A DNA stretch of 12,801 nt. Source: Thermoanaerobaculaceae bacterium. Lineage in GTDB: Bacteria; Acidobacteriota; Thermoanaerobaculia; Thermoanaerobaculales; Thermoanaerobaculaceae. This document shows, in pieces, positions 1-7,335 of this stretch. The stretch lies in the NCBI GenBank assembly GCA_022865555.1, contig JALHTD010000220.1, positions 1-12,801 on the forward strand, given 5' to 3'. The stretch's first letter is position 1, and each line of letters starts with the position of its first letter. The position numbers were made by a program, and so were the translations under genes. Under the pieces are notes generated by a model that was given only the letters and a program-made list of their open reading frames with translations, was not told the DNA's origin and did no database searches.

Positions 1-559
1 GACCTCCGTGAAGGGCCAGGGGGTGGAGACCAAGGAGACGTGCCCGACCTGCGGCGCCCCGATGGTGCTGCGTTTCGGGCGATACGGCGAGTACCTGGCG
101 TGCTCCAACTACCCGACGTGCAAGACCACGCGGGAGCCAGGCCCGCCCGGGGTCACCGAGGAGGCCCCCGCCTGTCCGGAGTGCGGCGCCGCGATGGTGC
201 TTAAGAGGTCCCGCTTCGGGCAGTTCTGGGCCTGCTCGCGCTACCCCGAGTGCAAGGGCATCCGCAAGCTGGTCACCGGCACGGCGAGTCCCAACACGCC
301 CTCGGGTGTGGCGTGCCCGTCGTGCGGCGAGGGTGAGCTGGTCGAGAAACGCTCACGTCGCGGGCGCGGCTTCTGGGGGTGCAACCGCTACCCCAAGTGC
401 AGCTTCACGCTCCCCGCCAAGCCGGTGGCCCACGCCTGCCCGTCGTGCGGCGCGCCTTTTGTAATGGAAAAGAAGACGGTGCGGCGCGGCGTGGAGTGGG
501 TGTGCGCCCGCGAGGGCTGCGGGTTCCGCGGCCCCGCGGAGACCGCCGAGAAGGCATGA
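1..559 (+). CDS. topA: DNA topoisomerase I, C-terminal zinc-ribbon tail (5' part outside window)
   Basis: Only the last ~185 codons are present; the reading frame is open from base 2, so the catalytic toprim and gate domains lie upstream of the window. The visible part holds four consecutive C4 zinc-ribbon units of the topoisomerase I type. Each begins with a CPxCG knuckle (CPTCGAPMVLR, CPECGAAMVLK, CPSCGEGELVE, CPSCGAPFVME). The first three close with the typical C(S/N)xYPxC half. The fourth closes with a less standard CAREGCG half and lacks the YP pair. In this family the ribbons bind single-stranded DNA or RNA polymerase and help relax negative supercoils. The stop codon overlaps the trmFO start (ATGA), so the two genes are probably co-transcribed and translationally coupled, as topA-trmFO is in many bacteria. 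Identification rests on the tail alone plus gene order. Confidence 0.9.
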   Translation, partial: TSVKGQGVETKETCPTCGAPMVLRFGRYGEYLACSNYPTCKTTREPGPPGVTEEAPACPECGAAMVLKRSRFGQFWACSRYPECKGIRKLVTGTASPNTPSGVACPSCGEGELVEKRSRRGRGFWGCNRYPKCSFTLPAKPVAHACPSCGAPFVMEKKTVRRGVEWVCAREGCGFRGPAETAEKA

Positions 560-1899
560 CCGCTGTCGTGGACGTGATCGGGGGCGGCCTCGCCGGGTGC
601 GAGGCGGCCTGGCAGCTGGCCTGCGCCGGCGTTCCGGTGCGTCTCTTCGAGATGCGCCCCTCGACCACCACACCGGCCCACCGCACCGGAAACCTTGCGG
701 AGCTCGTGTGCTCCAACTCGCTGCGCTCCGACAACCCCGAGAACGCTGTGGGGCTGCTCAAGCGCGAGATGGAGGCGATGGGCTCACTGATCGTCGCTGC
801 GGCGCGGGCGGCGGCACTGCCGGCGGGTGACGCGCTGGCGGTGGACCGCGACCTCTTCGCCGCCGGCGTACAGGACGCGGTGGCCTCGCATCCGCTCGTG
901 ACCGTGGTGCGGGAGGAGGTGCGGGAATTGCCTGCGGGGCCCGCGATCGTCGCCACCGGGCCGCTCACCTCCGAGGCCCTGCAGTCCTCGCTCACCGCGC
1001 TGCTCGGCGAGGGCTCGCTCTCGTTCTTCGACGCGATCGCGCCGGTGGTGGCCGCCGACTCGCTGGAAATGGGCCGTCTCTACCGTGCCTCCCGCTACGG
1101 CAAAGGGGGCGGCGATGACTACCTCAACGCCCCGCTGGGGCACGGGGAGTACCTCGCGTTCGTCCAGGCTCTGCGAGCGGCGGAGAAAGTCCCCACCAAG
1201 GAGTTCGAGCGTGAGATCCCCTATTTCGAGGGGTGCCTGCCGATCGAGGTGATGGCGGAGCGCGGGGTGGACACGCTTCGCTACGGGCCGATGAAGCCGG
1301 TGGGGCTGCCGGACCCGCGAACCGGCCGGATCCCGTACGCGGTGGTCCAACTGCGGCAGGACGACCTGGCGGCGGCGCACTGGAACCTGGTCGGCTTCCA
1401 GACGCGCATGACGTTCGGTGCACAGCAGCAGGTGTTCCGCCTCATCCCGGGCCTCGAGCACGCCCGCTTCGCTCGGCTCGGGACGATCCACCGCAACACC
1501 TTCATCTGCGCACCCAGACACCTGGACGTGCAGTTGCGCGTGAAGGTGCGACCGTCGCTGCGCCTGGCGGGGCAGCTCACCGGCGTGGAGGGGTATGTGG
1601 AGTCCGCCGCAACGGGCCTTGCGGCCGCGCTCTACGTCGCAGCCGAGATGCGCGGCCTCGAGGTGCCGACCCTGCCGGCGTGGACGGCCCACGGCGGGCT
1701 CGTGCGTCACCTCACCGAGCGCCCTCCGCACCGCTTCCAGCCCGCGAACGCCTCCTGGGGCCTGATGGTGGATCCGCCGGCGGAGCTGCCGCGGGAGAAA
1801 TCGGCGCGGCGCAAAGCCGCCGTGACGGCTGCGCTGGGGACGATCCGGAGCTGGCGTGAAGCGTTCCCCTGGCCGGTACCCGCTCCCCGTTCGGCGTGA
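556..1899 (+). CDS. trmFO: FADH2/folate-dependent tRNA (uracil-54-C5) methyltransferase TrmFO
   Basis: TrmFO makes m5U54 (ribothymidine) in the T-loop of tRNA, taking the carbon from 5,10-methylene-tetrahydrofolate and reducing it with FAD. The ATG at 556 overlaps the topA stop and gives 447 aa, normal for the family. An N-terminal Rossmann FAD site is seen (VIGGGLAG, residues 7-14), followed by FEMRP at 31-35. The family's Cys motif LVCSNSLRS places a Cys at residue 52, and the second conserved Cys lies in EGCLPIEVMAERG (residue 227). These match the C53 and C226 pair described in the Bacillus enzyme. Other family blocks are present: RYGPMKPVGL (242-251), QTRMTFGAQQ (282-291) and a second dinucleotide-fold strand near LTGVEGYVESAATGL (341-355). 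The gene ends 54 bp before the convergent stop of the cysteine hydrolase gene. Confidence 0.97.
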   Translation: MTAVVDVIGGGLAGCEAAWQLACAGVPVRLFEMRPSTTTPAHRTGNLAELVCSNSLRSDNPENAVGLLKREMEAMGSLIVAAARAAALPAGDALAVDRDLFAAGVQDAVASHPLVTVVREEVRELPAGPAIVATGPLTSEALQSSLTALLGEGSLSFFDAIAPVVAADSLEMGRLYRASRYGKGGGDDYLNAPLGHGEYLAFVQALRAAEKVPTKEFEREIPYFEGCLPIEVMAERGVDTLRYGPMKPVGLPDPRTGRIPYAVVQLRQDDLAAAHWNLVGFQTRMTFGAQQQVFRLIPGLEHARFARLGTIHRNTFICAPRHLDVQLRVKVRPSLRLAGQLTGVEGYVESAATGLAAALYVAAEMRGLEVPTLPAWTAHGGLVRHLTERPPHRFQPANASWGLMVDPPAELPREKSARRKAAVTAALGTIRSWREAFPWPVPAPRSA

Positions 1900-1953
1900 G
1901 GGAACCTCGCGGGGTGTTCGCTGCTTCACGAGCTGCTGGCGTGTCGCGCCCGG

Positions 1954-3471
1954 TCAGAGTCCCCCACCGCTCCTGATCTCCGAGCGGGCTCGCCGCGCCA
2001 GCTTCGCTAGCTCCCAGTAGGGCGGAACGTACCCGTGGCTGCGCTCAAACTCCTGCGCCAGGCGCAGCACCCGGTCCCGGATGAGGGCGTGCGTCTGGAT
2101 GAACCGCCGTGTGCGCAGCGCCCCTGCGGCGGAGAGGCCCTCGGGCACCGGACCGACGAGACCGAAGGCGTTCAGGGCGGAGCTGTAGAGCTTGGCCAGG
2201 CGCGCCGGTGGCAGCAGGAACCAGGCGTAGTCCAGGGTGTCCCCGCGCTCGGCACCCTCCAGCATGGCATCCACGGCCGCGTTGTCCACGTGGTCCGCGA
2301 GCAGCGTCTTCGGCTCGCGCCACTCGGCCACCACGACAAGCTGCGGGTCGTACTCGAGGTCGGACGGCTCCTGCGTCTCGAAGTGAGTCACGCCGAACCC
2401 CGCGAGCCAGGAGGCGAGCCCCGGCGACGAGATGTGCGAGAGACCCATCCAGAGGGTGATGCCAAACCGCTCGAACGCGGCGGATGCCACCTCCGAGCAG
2501 AAGAGCTTGTCGTGGTCCGAGAAGTCCATCGAGAAGTCGTACGGGATGTGGCGGCCCCACGCCTCGTGCGTCGCCGCGGTGGCCGCCTGGTGTGGGAGCG
2601 CCGGATCGGCGGCGAGCTGCGGGAGGTCGGCACGGAGGCGGAGCACCATGACCCGCAGCTTCACGTCCCTCAGGTACTCAGGCAGGGTGGCGACCGCCGC
2701 CCCCCTCTCGATGTGTGACTCGACGACCGAGGCGGCCCCGGAGCGGCCGTCGACGTGAAGGAGCGCCACGTGAGAGAAGTTGCCCGGGTAGTCGTTCCCC
2801 CGCGCGATGAGTGCGGAGGTCGGAGCGCCGCCGCGGGACACCAGGATGTCGCCGCTGTGGATCCGCACGCCCAGGATCTCGGCGGAGGGTGTGAACGACG
2901 GCTCGTCCTCGCAGCGGATGAGGGCCGGCACCGTGCCGGGCGGGGCCTGTAGCATGGCCTCCTCGACGGCCGCCCGGCCTCCGTAGAGCAAGCGGTAGAG
3001 CCTGTCGCGGGTGGCTGGGTGACCCATGTCCCAACGGCGCGACTGCTGCTTGACCACCGACCGCGTTCTCGTGATGAGGGCGATGTACTCGGGGATCGTG
3101 CCCGGGCAGGCCCCGACCATGGGGCCAAGCTCGAATGTGGCCCGTTCGATCTCGTCGAAGACCGCGCTTTCCGGCTCGAGCCGACGGGACGCCGCGGTGG
3201 CGAGCAGCCGACGGCCGTCGCGTAGCATGGCGTCGACCCGAGGGGCGAGGCTCTCACAGCCGGCGGCGCGCGCGCGCAAGAAGCTCGCCTCGAGAGCCTC
3301 CCACCGCTCGTCCTGCTGCCAGACGAACGGTCTCCCGCCGGCGGCTTGCGGTGCGGCGGGCTCGGGCGCCGGCACCAACAGGAGCAGAACGATGACCAGC
3401 ACGGTCAGTGCCGTCACCGACGCCGCGCGGCGCCACGGCGGGCGGCCGGATCTCCTCGTCCTGGCAGGCAC
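1954..3471 (-). CDS. Membrane-anchored YiiX/YebB-type NlpC/P60 cysteine hydrolase
   Basis: The product is 505 aa if translation starts at the GTG at 3471. I chose this start because the frame's only upstream Met (at 3714) would run about 185 bp into xerC, and because GTG precedes a short basic stretch followed by one hydrophobic helix (about residues 18-33), a typical signal anchor. The catalytic domain is the permuted papain-like YiiX/YebB (poxvirus G6R-like, Peptidase C92-type) fold. SGDIL at 206-210 opens it, the proposed His is in NFSHVALL (H234), an acidic residue is at E251 in VVESHIERG, and the proposed Cys is in KLFCSEVA (C325). An entry Pro/Tyr patch (HIPYDFSMDF, 308-317) precedes the Cys. 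About 150 N-terminal residues after the anchor and about 170 C-terminal residues are alpha-rich and not recognised. Known members cleave amide or lipid-linked substrates; the substrate here is unknown. The gene is divergent from xerC and convergent with trmFO. Confidence 0.78.
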   Translation of the reverse strand: MPARTRRSGRPPWRRAASVTALTVLVIVLLLLVPAPEPAAPQAAGGRPFVWQQDERWEALEASFLRARAAGCESLAPRVDAMLRDGRRLLATAASRRLEPESAVFDEIERATFELGPMVGACPGTIPEYIALITRTRSVVKQQSRRWDMGHPATRDRLYRLLYGGRAAVEEAMLQAPPGTVPALIRCEDEPSFTPSAEILGVRIHSGDILVSRGGAPTSALIARGNDYPGNFSHVALLHVDGRSGAASVVESHIERGAAVATLPEYLRDVKLRVMVLRLRADLPQLAADPALPHQAATAATHEAWGRHIPYDFSMDFSDHDKLFCSEVASAAFERFGITLWMGLSHISSPGLASWLAGFGVTHFETQEPSDLEYDPQLVVVAEWREPKTLLADHVDNAAVDAMLEGAERGDTLDYAWFLLPPARLAKLYSSALNAFGLVGPVPEGLSAAGALRTRRFIQTHALIRDRVLRLAQEFERSHGYVPPYWELAKLARRARSEIRSGGGL

Positions 3472-3481
3472 CCTGAGTTCG

Positions 3482-3487
3482 AGGGTA
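3482..3487 (-). promoter_or_regulatory. Possible extended -10 element for the cysteine hydrolase gene
   Basis: On the minus strand the sequence reads TGGTACCCT, an extended -10 pattern (TGnTAnnnT), ending 10 nt before the proposed GTG start. No good -35 hexamer is seen at 16-18 nt upstream. The same TACCCT core occurs before hslV. A transcript from here would have an untranslated leader of only about 4 nt. Confidence 0.35.
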
Positions 3488-3517
3488 CCACCGCGCGGTT
3501 TGTCGGATGCGAGCGCG

Positions 3518-3523
3518 TAAAAT
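3518..3523 (+). promoter_or_regulatory. Probable -10 element (TAAAAT) giving a leaderless xerC mRNA
   Basis: TAAAAT stands out in a very GC-rich region and ends 5 nt before the only plausible xerC start, GTG at 3529. The usual 6-7 nt from the -10 box to the first transcribed base puts the transcription start on the GTG itself. No Shine-Dalgarno sequence precedes that GTG, which fits a leaderless message. A -35 box is not evident. Confidence 0.5.
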
Positions 3524-3528
3524 GGGTC

Positions 3529-4425
3529 GTGCCCTGGCGTCTCGAGGAGTACACGGCGCACCTGCGGGACGAGCGCAACCTGTCCCCCCACACGCTGCGG
3601 GCGTACGAGCGCGAAGTCGCCCAATTCGCCGAGTTTGCAGGCACCGAGATGGGCTGCCGCGACCCGCGGGGTGTGAGCCCGAACGTGGTGCGCGCCTACC
3701 TCGCCCACCTGCACTCGCAGCGCCTGGCGAGAATCTCCACCCAGCGGGCCCTGGCCGCCGTGCGGACGTACTTCCGCTTCCTGGGTCGGGAGGGGGTCGT
3801 GGACGCCAACCCCGCCAAGGTCGTACCCACGCCGCGGGCCCCCAGGAAGCTCCCCGAGATGGTCACCGCCCCACAGATCGCCGAGTTCCTCGAGGCGCTC
3901 CCCGCGACGCCGGCGGGGCGACGCGACCGCGCCGCTCTCGAACTGCTGTACGCGGCCGGGCTGCGCGCCGGCGAGTTGGTGGGGCTCGACCTCGACGACG
4001 TGGACCTCTCACGCCGCCTGGCCCGGGTGCGCGGCAAGGGGGGCAAGGAGCGCCTCGTTCCCTTCGGCCGCGAGGCGGAGAAGGCACTGCGCGGCTACCT
4101 GCCCGACCGCGCCGCGTGGCGCTCGCAAGCCCGCGCCCCGGCCGCCGGGGAGCCTCTCTTCGTCAACCAGCGCGGCGGCAGGCTCTCGGACCGCTCATTG
4201 CGCCGCATTCTGGATGCGGCGGTGCGCCGAGTTGCGCTCGTGCACCACCTGCACCCGCACACGCTGCGCCACGCCTTCGCCACCCACCTGCTGGAGGCCG
4301 GCATGGACCTGCGCGCCATCCAGGAGCTGCTGGGCCACGCGTCGCTCTCCACCACCCAGCGTTACACGCACCTCGACCTCGCCCACCTGATGGAGACCTA
4401 CAACAAGGCCCATCCGAAGGCGTGA
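3529..4425 (+). CDS. xerC: Tyrosine recombinase XerC (chromosome dimer resolution)
   Basis: The product is 298 aa, the standard length for XerC/XerD. It has an N-terminal SAM-like DNA-binding domain (about 1-95, with RNLSPHTLRAYEREV at 16-30) and a C-terminal catalytic domain. All tyrosine-recombinase residues are in place: R146 in YAAGLRAGEL, K170 in RGKGGKER, H244 and R247 in HPHTLRHAFATHLL, H270 in LLGHASL, and nucleophile Y279 in TTQRYTHL. The C-terminus (ETYNKAHPKA) is typical of XerC. With a XerD partner it would resolve chromosome dimers at dif during division. GTG 3529 is the only start that gives a normal N-terminus. Location inside a topA-trmFO-hslVU cluster matches CodV/XerC of Bacillus rather than an integrase on a mobile element, and no att repeats are seen nearby. 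The gene is convergent with the EamA transporter (19 bp gap). Confidence 0.95.
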   Translation: MPWRLEEYTAHLRDERNLSPHTLRAYEREVAQFAEFAGTEMGCRDPRGVSPNVVRAYLAHLHSQRLARISTQRALAAVRTYFRFLGREGVVDANPAKVVPTPRAPRKLPEMVTAPQIAEFLEALPATPAGRRDRAALELLYAAGLRAGELVGLDLDDVDLSRRLARVRGKGGKERLVPFGREAEKALRGYLPDRAAWRSQARAPAAGEPLFVNQRGGRLSDRSLRRILDAAVRRVALVHHLHPHTLRHAFATHLLEAGMDLRAIQELLGHASLSTTQRYTHLDLAHLMETYNKAHPKA

Positions 4426-4444
4426 GCTTCCCGGCCCCAGCGCC

Positions 4445-5356
4445 TCAGGTGGCCAACAGGAGCGCGACCCCGGCCACCGTCACCGCAGTGCCGACCAGCG
4501 CCCGCACGGTGGGACGGTAGCGCTCCGTGAGCATCAGGATCGGGATCACCAGCACGGGGGTCGTCGCCATGATCGTGGCGGCGATCCCCACGTCGGTGAG
4601 ACGGGCGGCCACCAGCGAGAGCCAGACCCCGAGAAACGGTCCGAAGAAGGCGCCGCCGGCGATCGGGAGCCACGCTCGGCGCGTCGCGTCCGCCACGCCC
4701 AGGCCGCGGACCCGTCCGGTCAGCGCGGTGAGGACCCAGATCACCCCGGTAGCGGTGCCCATGCGAACCCAGGTGGCGGCAAGAGCGGGCACCTCCCCCG
4801 CCATTCCCACCTTGGCCAGCACCAAGCCGACACCCTGGCAGGCCGCGCCCACGACGGCGAAAGCCACCCCGATCGCCTGGTGGGAGCCGAGCGGCTCGCC
4901 CTCGCGCGGCTCGCCGACGACCCAGACCACGCCGCCGAGCGTCACCGCGATCCCGAGCAGCGCCAGCGGCCCCGGGCGCTCGCCCAGCAGCAGCAAGCCA
5001 CCGAGCGAAGCGGAGATCGGCGCCAGCGACATGATGAGGAAGGAAAGGCGCGCACCGATGCGGCGCATCGCCTCGAACAGGGCGAGGTCGCCGATCACGA
5101 GACCCACGATCCCGCTGGCGGCGAGGTAGACGGCCCGCCTCGCGTCGATCGGCGCGAACGCGGTGCCGGTGGCCACCAGGGCGAGTGAGAGCAGAGCCAG
5201 CGCCAGCGGCAACCGGAGCAGGTTGACGCGCAGCGCGCCTATGCGCCGGGCGGCCTCGGCGAAGAAGAGGCCGGTCGCTGACCAGCACATCGCGGTTGCG
5301 AGGGCGGCAAGCTCTCCCGTAGGCACGGCTGCCAAGGATACAGGGAAGGGCCGCAT
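4445..5356 (-). CDS. EamA-domain (DMT superfamily) membrane transporter
   Basis: The product is 303 aa from ATG 5356. It has ten predicted hydrophobic helices arranged as two EamA repeats (about residues 14-145 and 160-300). Each repeat ends in the usual pattern of an acidic-Arg pair before the last helix (LLLLGERPGPLALLGIAV; LTERYRPTVRALVGTAV). The family exports or imports small metabolites such as amino acids, sugars and nucleotide precursors; no residue here tells the substrate. ATG 5356 has no clear Shine-Dalgarno. A GTG about 10 codons downstream (before PTGELAALATAM) is an alternative and would remove only a short N-terminal tail. The gene lies opposite to its neighbours, between xerC and hslV, so it looks inserted into an otherwise conserved order. 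Base composition does not obviously differ from the flanks. Confidence 0.85.
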   Translation of the reverse strand: MRPFPVSLAAVPTGELAALATAMCWSATGLFFAEAARRIGALRVNLLRLPLALALLSLALVATGTAFAPIDARRAVYLAASGIVGLVIGDLALFEAMRRIGARLSFLIMSLAPISASLGGLLLLGERPGPLALLGIAVTLGGVVWVVGEPREGEPLGSHQAIGVAFAVVGAACQGVGLVLAKVGMAGEVPALAATWVRMGTATGVIWVLTALTGRVRGLGVADATRRAWLPIAGGAFFGPFLGVWLSLVAARLTDVGIAATIMATTPVLVIPILMLTERYRPTVRALVGTAVTVAGVALLLAT

Positions 5357-5374
5357 CTCAGGCCGGCCTTTTTT
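5346..5374 (+). terminator. Short hairpin followed by six T's, upstream of hslV
   Basis: AAGGCCG (5346-5353, with one bulged G) can pair with CGGCCTT (5364-5370) around a 10-nt loop, and the T-run continues to 5374. This has the form of a small intrinsic terminator on the plus strand. It overlaps the start of the EamA gene on the other strand and ends just before the -10-like element of hslV. It could stop read-through from xerC or antisense transcription. The stem is only 7 bp with a bulge, so it may be fortuitous. Confidence 0.35.
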
Positions 5375-5393
5375 GCTACCCTTCGCGGGGAGG
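5375..5393 (+). promoter_or_regulatory. Extended -10-like element and Shine-Dalgarno of hslV
   Basis: TGCTACCCT lies in 5374-5382 (core TACCCT 5377-5382) and GGGGAGG at 5387-5393 sits 6 nt before the hslV ATG at 5400. The ribosome binding site is strong and fixes the start. The -10-like element lacks a recognisable -35 box. If used, it gives a leader of about 11 nt that begins inside the ribosome binding site, so an upstream promoter is also possible. Confidence 0.4.
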
Positions 5394-5399
5394 TGTTCG

Positions 5400-5939
5400 A
5401 TGGGGCAGGAGTGGCACCACACGACGATCTGCGCCGTGCGCCGCGAGGGGATCACCGCGATGGCGTGCGACGGACAAGTCACGCTTGGCACCACCGTCTT
5501 GAAGCACGGGGCGACCAAGCTGCGCCGTCTGGGCGGGGGCAAGGTGCTGGCGGGGTTCGCGGGATCGGTCGCCGACGCCCTCGCGCTGTTCACCCGCTTC
5601 GAAGTCAAGTTCGAGGAGTACTCCGGGAACCTGGAGCGTGCCGCGGTCGAGCTGGCGCGGGAGTGGCGCACCGATCGCGCCCTACGTCACCTGGAGGCGA
5701 TGATGATCGTGGCCGACCGCGATCACCTCCTGCTGCTCGCCGGCTCGGGGGAGGTGGTGGTGCCCGACGACGGTGTGCTGGCCATCGGTTCCGGGGGGCC
5801 CGCGGCGCTGGCTGCGGCGCGCGCGCTGATCGCCCACTCGCACCTCGAGGCGGCCGAGGTCGCCCGCGAGGCGCTGCGCATCGCCTCCGAGATCGATCTT
5901 TACACCAACGACCACATCACGGTGGAGGTGGCACCGTGA
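5400..5939 (+). CDS. hslV: ATP-dependent protease proteolytic subunit HslV (ClpQ)
   Basis: HslV forms the double-hexamer threonine peptidase core that degrades proteins unfolded by HslU in the cytoplasm. The gene encodes 179 aa. A 7-residue leader (MGQEWHH) precedes TTICAVRR, so T8 would be the N-terminal nucleophile after processing. This resembles the short propeptides of Bacillus and Thermotoga members. Other active residues are D24 (Asp17 of the mature form), K40 (Lys33 of the mature form, in KHGATKLRRL) and the GSGG loop (IGSGGPAAL). FAGSVADA and FTRFEVKFEEYSGNL are further family blocks. One departure is that the usual GDGQ motif reads CDGQ. The start is fixed by GGGGAGG 6 nt upstream. 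The stop overlaps the hslU start by 4 bp (GTGA), as expected of a two-gene operon. Confidence 0.96.
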   Translation: MGQEWHHTTICAVRREGITAMACDGQVTLGTTVLKHGATKLRRLGGGKVLAGFAGSVADALALFTRFEVKFEEYSGNLERAAVELAREWRTDRALRHLEAMMIVADRDHLLLLAGSGEVVVPDDGVLAIGSGGPAALAAARALIAHSHLEAAEVAREALRIASEIDLYTNDHITVEVAP

Positions 5940-7255
5940 CCGCACCGGTGTACACCCCACGCGAGATCGTCGCGGAGCTGGACCGATTCATCGTGGGACA
6001 GGGGGCCGCCAAACGCGCGGTGGCGGTGGCCCTGCGCAACCGGTGGCGGCGGCAGCAGCTTCCGGAGGAGCTGCGGCGGGAAGTGATGCCGGCGAACATC
6101 ATCCTCATCGGGCCCACCGGCGTCGGCAAGACCGAGATCGCCCGCCGACTCGCCCGTCTGGCCAATGCCCCGTTCGTCAAGGTGGAGGCTTCCAAGTTCA
6201 CCGAGGTGGGGTACGTGGGCCGGGACGTGGACTCGATCGTGCGCGACCTGGTCGAAGCCGCGGTGGCCACCGTGCGGGCGGAGCGCGCGGCGTCGGTGCA
6301 GGTGGCGGCCCAGCGTTCGGCCGAGGACCGGCTCGTGGACCTGCTGCTCCCGACCGACCCGACCGGAGAGCGCGAGGAGTCCCGCCGCGCCCTGCGCCGG
6401 CTCCTGCGCGAGGGCTCGCTGGAGGAGCGCGAGGTCGAGCTCGAGGTGGCCCAGACCCGCATGCCTGTCCTGAACCTGTTCGGCGGGCAGGGCATGGAGA
6501 GCCTGGAGATGAACCTGCGGGACGCCCTCGGGGGCATGTTCACCCGGCGGGAGCGCCGCAAGGTGACGGTGAGGGAGGCGCGCAAGCTGCTGGAGGCCGA
6601 GGAGGTGGAGCGCCTGGTGGACCGCGAGGCGGTGGAGCGCGAGGCGGTGGAGCGCGCCCAGGAGAGCGGCATCGTGTTCCTGGACGAGGTCGACAAGATT
6701 GCCTCCCGGGGGGGTAGTACCGGCGTCGGCCCCGACGTCTCGCGGGAGGGGGTGCAGCGCGACCTCCTGCCGCTCGTCGAGGGGACCACGGTCAACACCC
6801 GCTACGGCCCGGTAACCACCGACCACGTCCTGTTCATCGCCGCCGGCGCCTTCCACGTCGCCAAGCCCTCCGATCTCATCCCGGAGATGCAGGGGCGCTT
6901 CCCGGTGCGCGTGCAACTGGAGGCGCTCTCGGAAGCCGACCTGGTCAGGATCCTGACCGAGCCCGAGCACGCGCTCGTCAAGCAACACCAGGCCCTGCTC
7001 GCCGCCGAGGGCGTGGAGCTGGAGGTCACGCCGGATGGGGTGGGCGAGCTGGCCCGGATCGCCGCCGACCTGAACCGCAGCGGCGAGAACATCGGGGCAC
7101 GCCGGCTCACCACGGTACTCGAGCGCGTGTTGGAAGAGATCTCGTTCACCGCGCCCGAGTGCAGCGGGAGCCACGTGGTGGTCGACGCCGGAAAGGTGCG
7201 TGAGGCGCTCGCCCCGCTCCTGGAGCGTGAGGATCTTGCCCGCTACGTCTTGTAG
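5936..7255 (+). CDS. hslU: HslU (ClpY) AAA+ unfoldase subunit
   Basis: HslU is the ATPase that unfolds substrates and feeds them into HslV. The 439-aa product from GTG 5936 is of family length. It contains the N-domain opening YTPREIVAELDRFIVGQ (6-22), Walker A GPTGVGKT (59-66), pore loop GYVGRD (92-97) and an I-domain insertion (about 110-240). Walker B follows in GIVFLDEVDKI (245-255), then the arginine finger in QGRFPVRV (R321) and sensor 2 in GARRLTT (387-393). The last residues, LARYVL, match the HslU C-terminal tail that docks into HslV pockets. No separate Shine-Dalgarno is needed because the GTG overlaps the hslV stop, so translation is coupled. A 15-bp unit is duplicated in tandem at 6623-6652, producing REAVEREAVER in the I-domain. 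Confidence 0.97.
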   Translation: MTAPVYTPREIVAELDRFIVGQGAAKRAVAVALRNRWRRQQLPEELRREVMPANIILIGPTGVGKTEIARRLARLANAPFVKVEASKFTEVGYVGRDVDSIVRDLVEAAVATVRAERAASVQVAAQRSAEDRLVDLLLPTDPTGEREESRRALRRLLREGSLEEREVELEVAQTRMPVLNLFGGQGMESLEMNLRDALGGMFTRRERRKVTVREARKLLEAEEVERLVDREAVEREAVERAQESGIVFLDEVDKIASRGGSTGVGPDVSREGVQRDLLPLVEGTTVNTRYGPVTTDHVLFIAAGAFHVAKPSDLIPEMQGRFPVRVQLEALSEADLVRILTEPEHALVKQHQALLAAEGVELEVTPDGVGELARIAADLNRSGENIGARRLTTVLERVLEEISFTAPECSGSHVVVDAGKVREALAPLLEREDLARYVL

Positions 7256-7335
7256 TCACGAGTCAGGCGGCGCGAGGCCTAAGGGCCGAACCTGGGCGGG
7301 AAAGCGCTTCGGCGTGCCTCTTCCCTGAGGCCTTC

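Noticed and set aside
1900..1953. Bidirectional terminator between the convergent trmFO and hydrolase genes
   Set aside because: I found no stem longer than a few base pairs and no T-run in this 54-bp gap.
2035..2718. Long plus-strand open frame opposite the cysteine hydrolase
   Set aside because: Arg/Pro/His-rich translation with no family features; it is the shadow of a real gene in high-GC DNA.
3472..3714. Extension of the cysteine hydrolase frame to the Met at 3714
   Set aside because: It would overlap the start of xerC on the opposite strand by about 185 bp, and the added residues look like antisense of xerC. The GTG at 3471 gives a sensible signal anchor.
3529..4425. XerC as an integrase of a mobile element carrying the inserted neighbour genes
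   Set aside because: Length, C-terminus and location in the topA-trmFO-hslVU order fit housekeeping XerC, and no direct repeats or attachment-like sites were seen on either side.
5900..7174. 424-codon minus-strand open frame opposite hslU
   Set aside because: Its composition (His, Leu, Arg, Gly rich) is that of an antisense frame, and hslU is unambiguous on the plus strand.
7256..7335. Terminator after hslU
   Set aside because: Only short inverted repeats such as GCCGAA/TTCGGC with a 17-nt loop are present, too weak to call.
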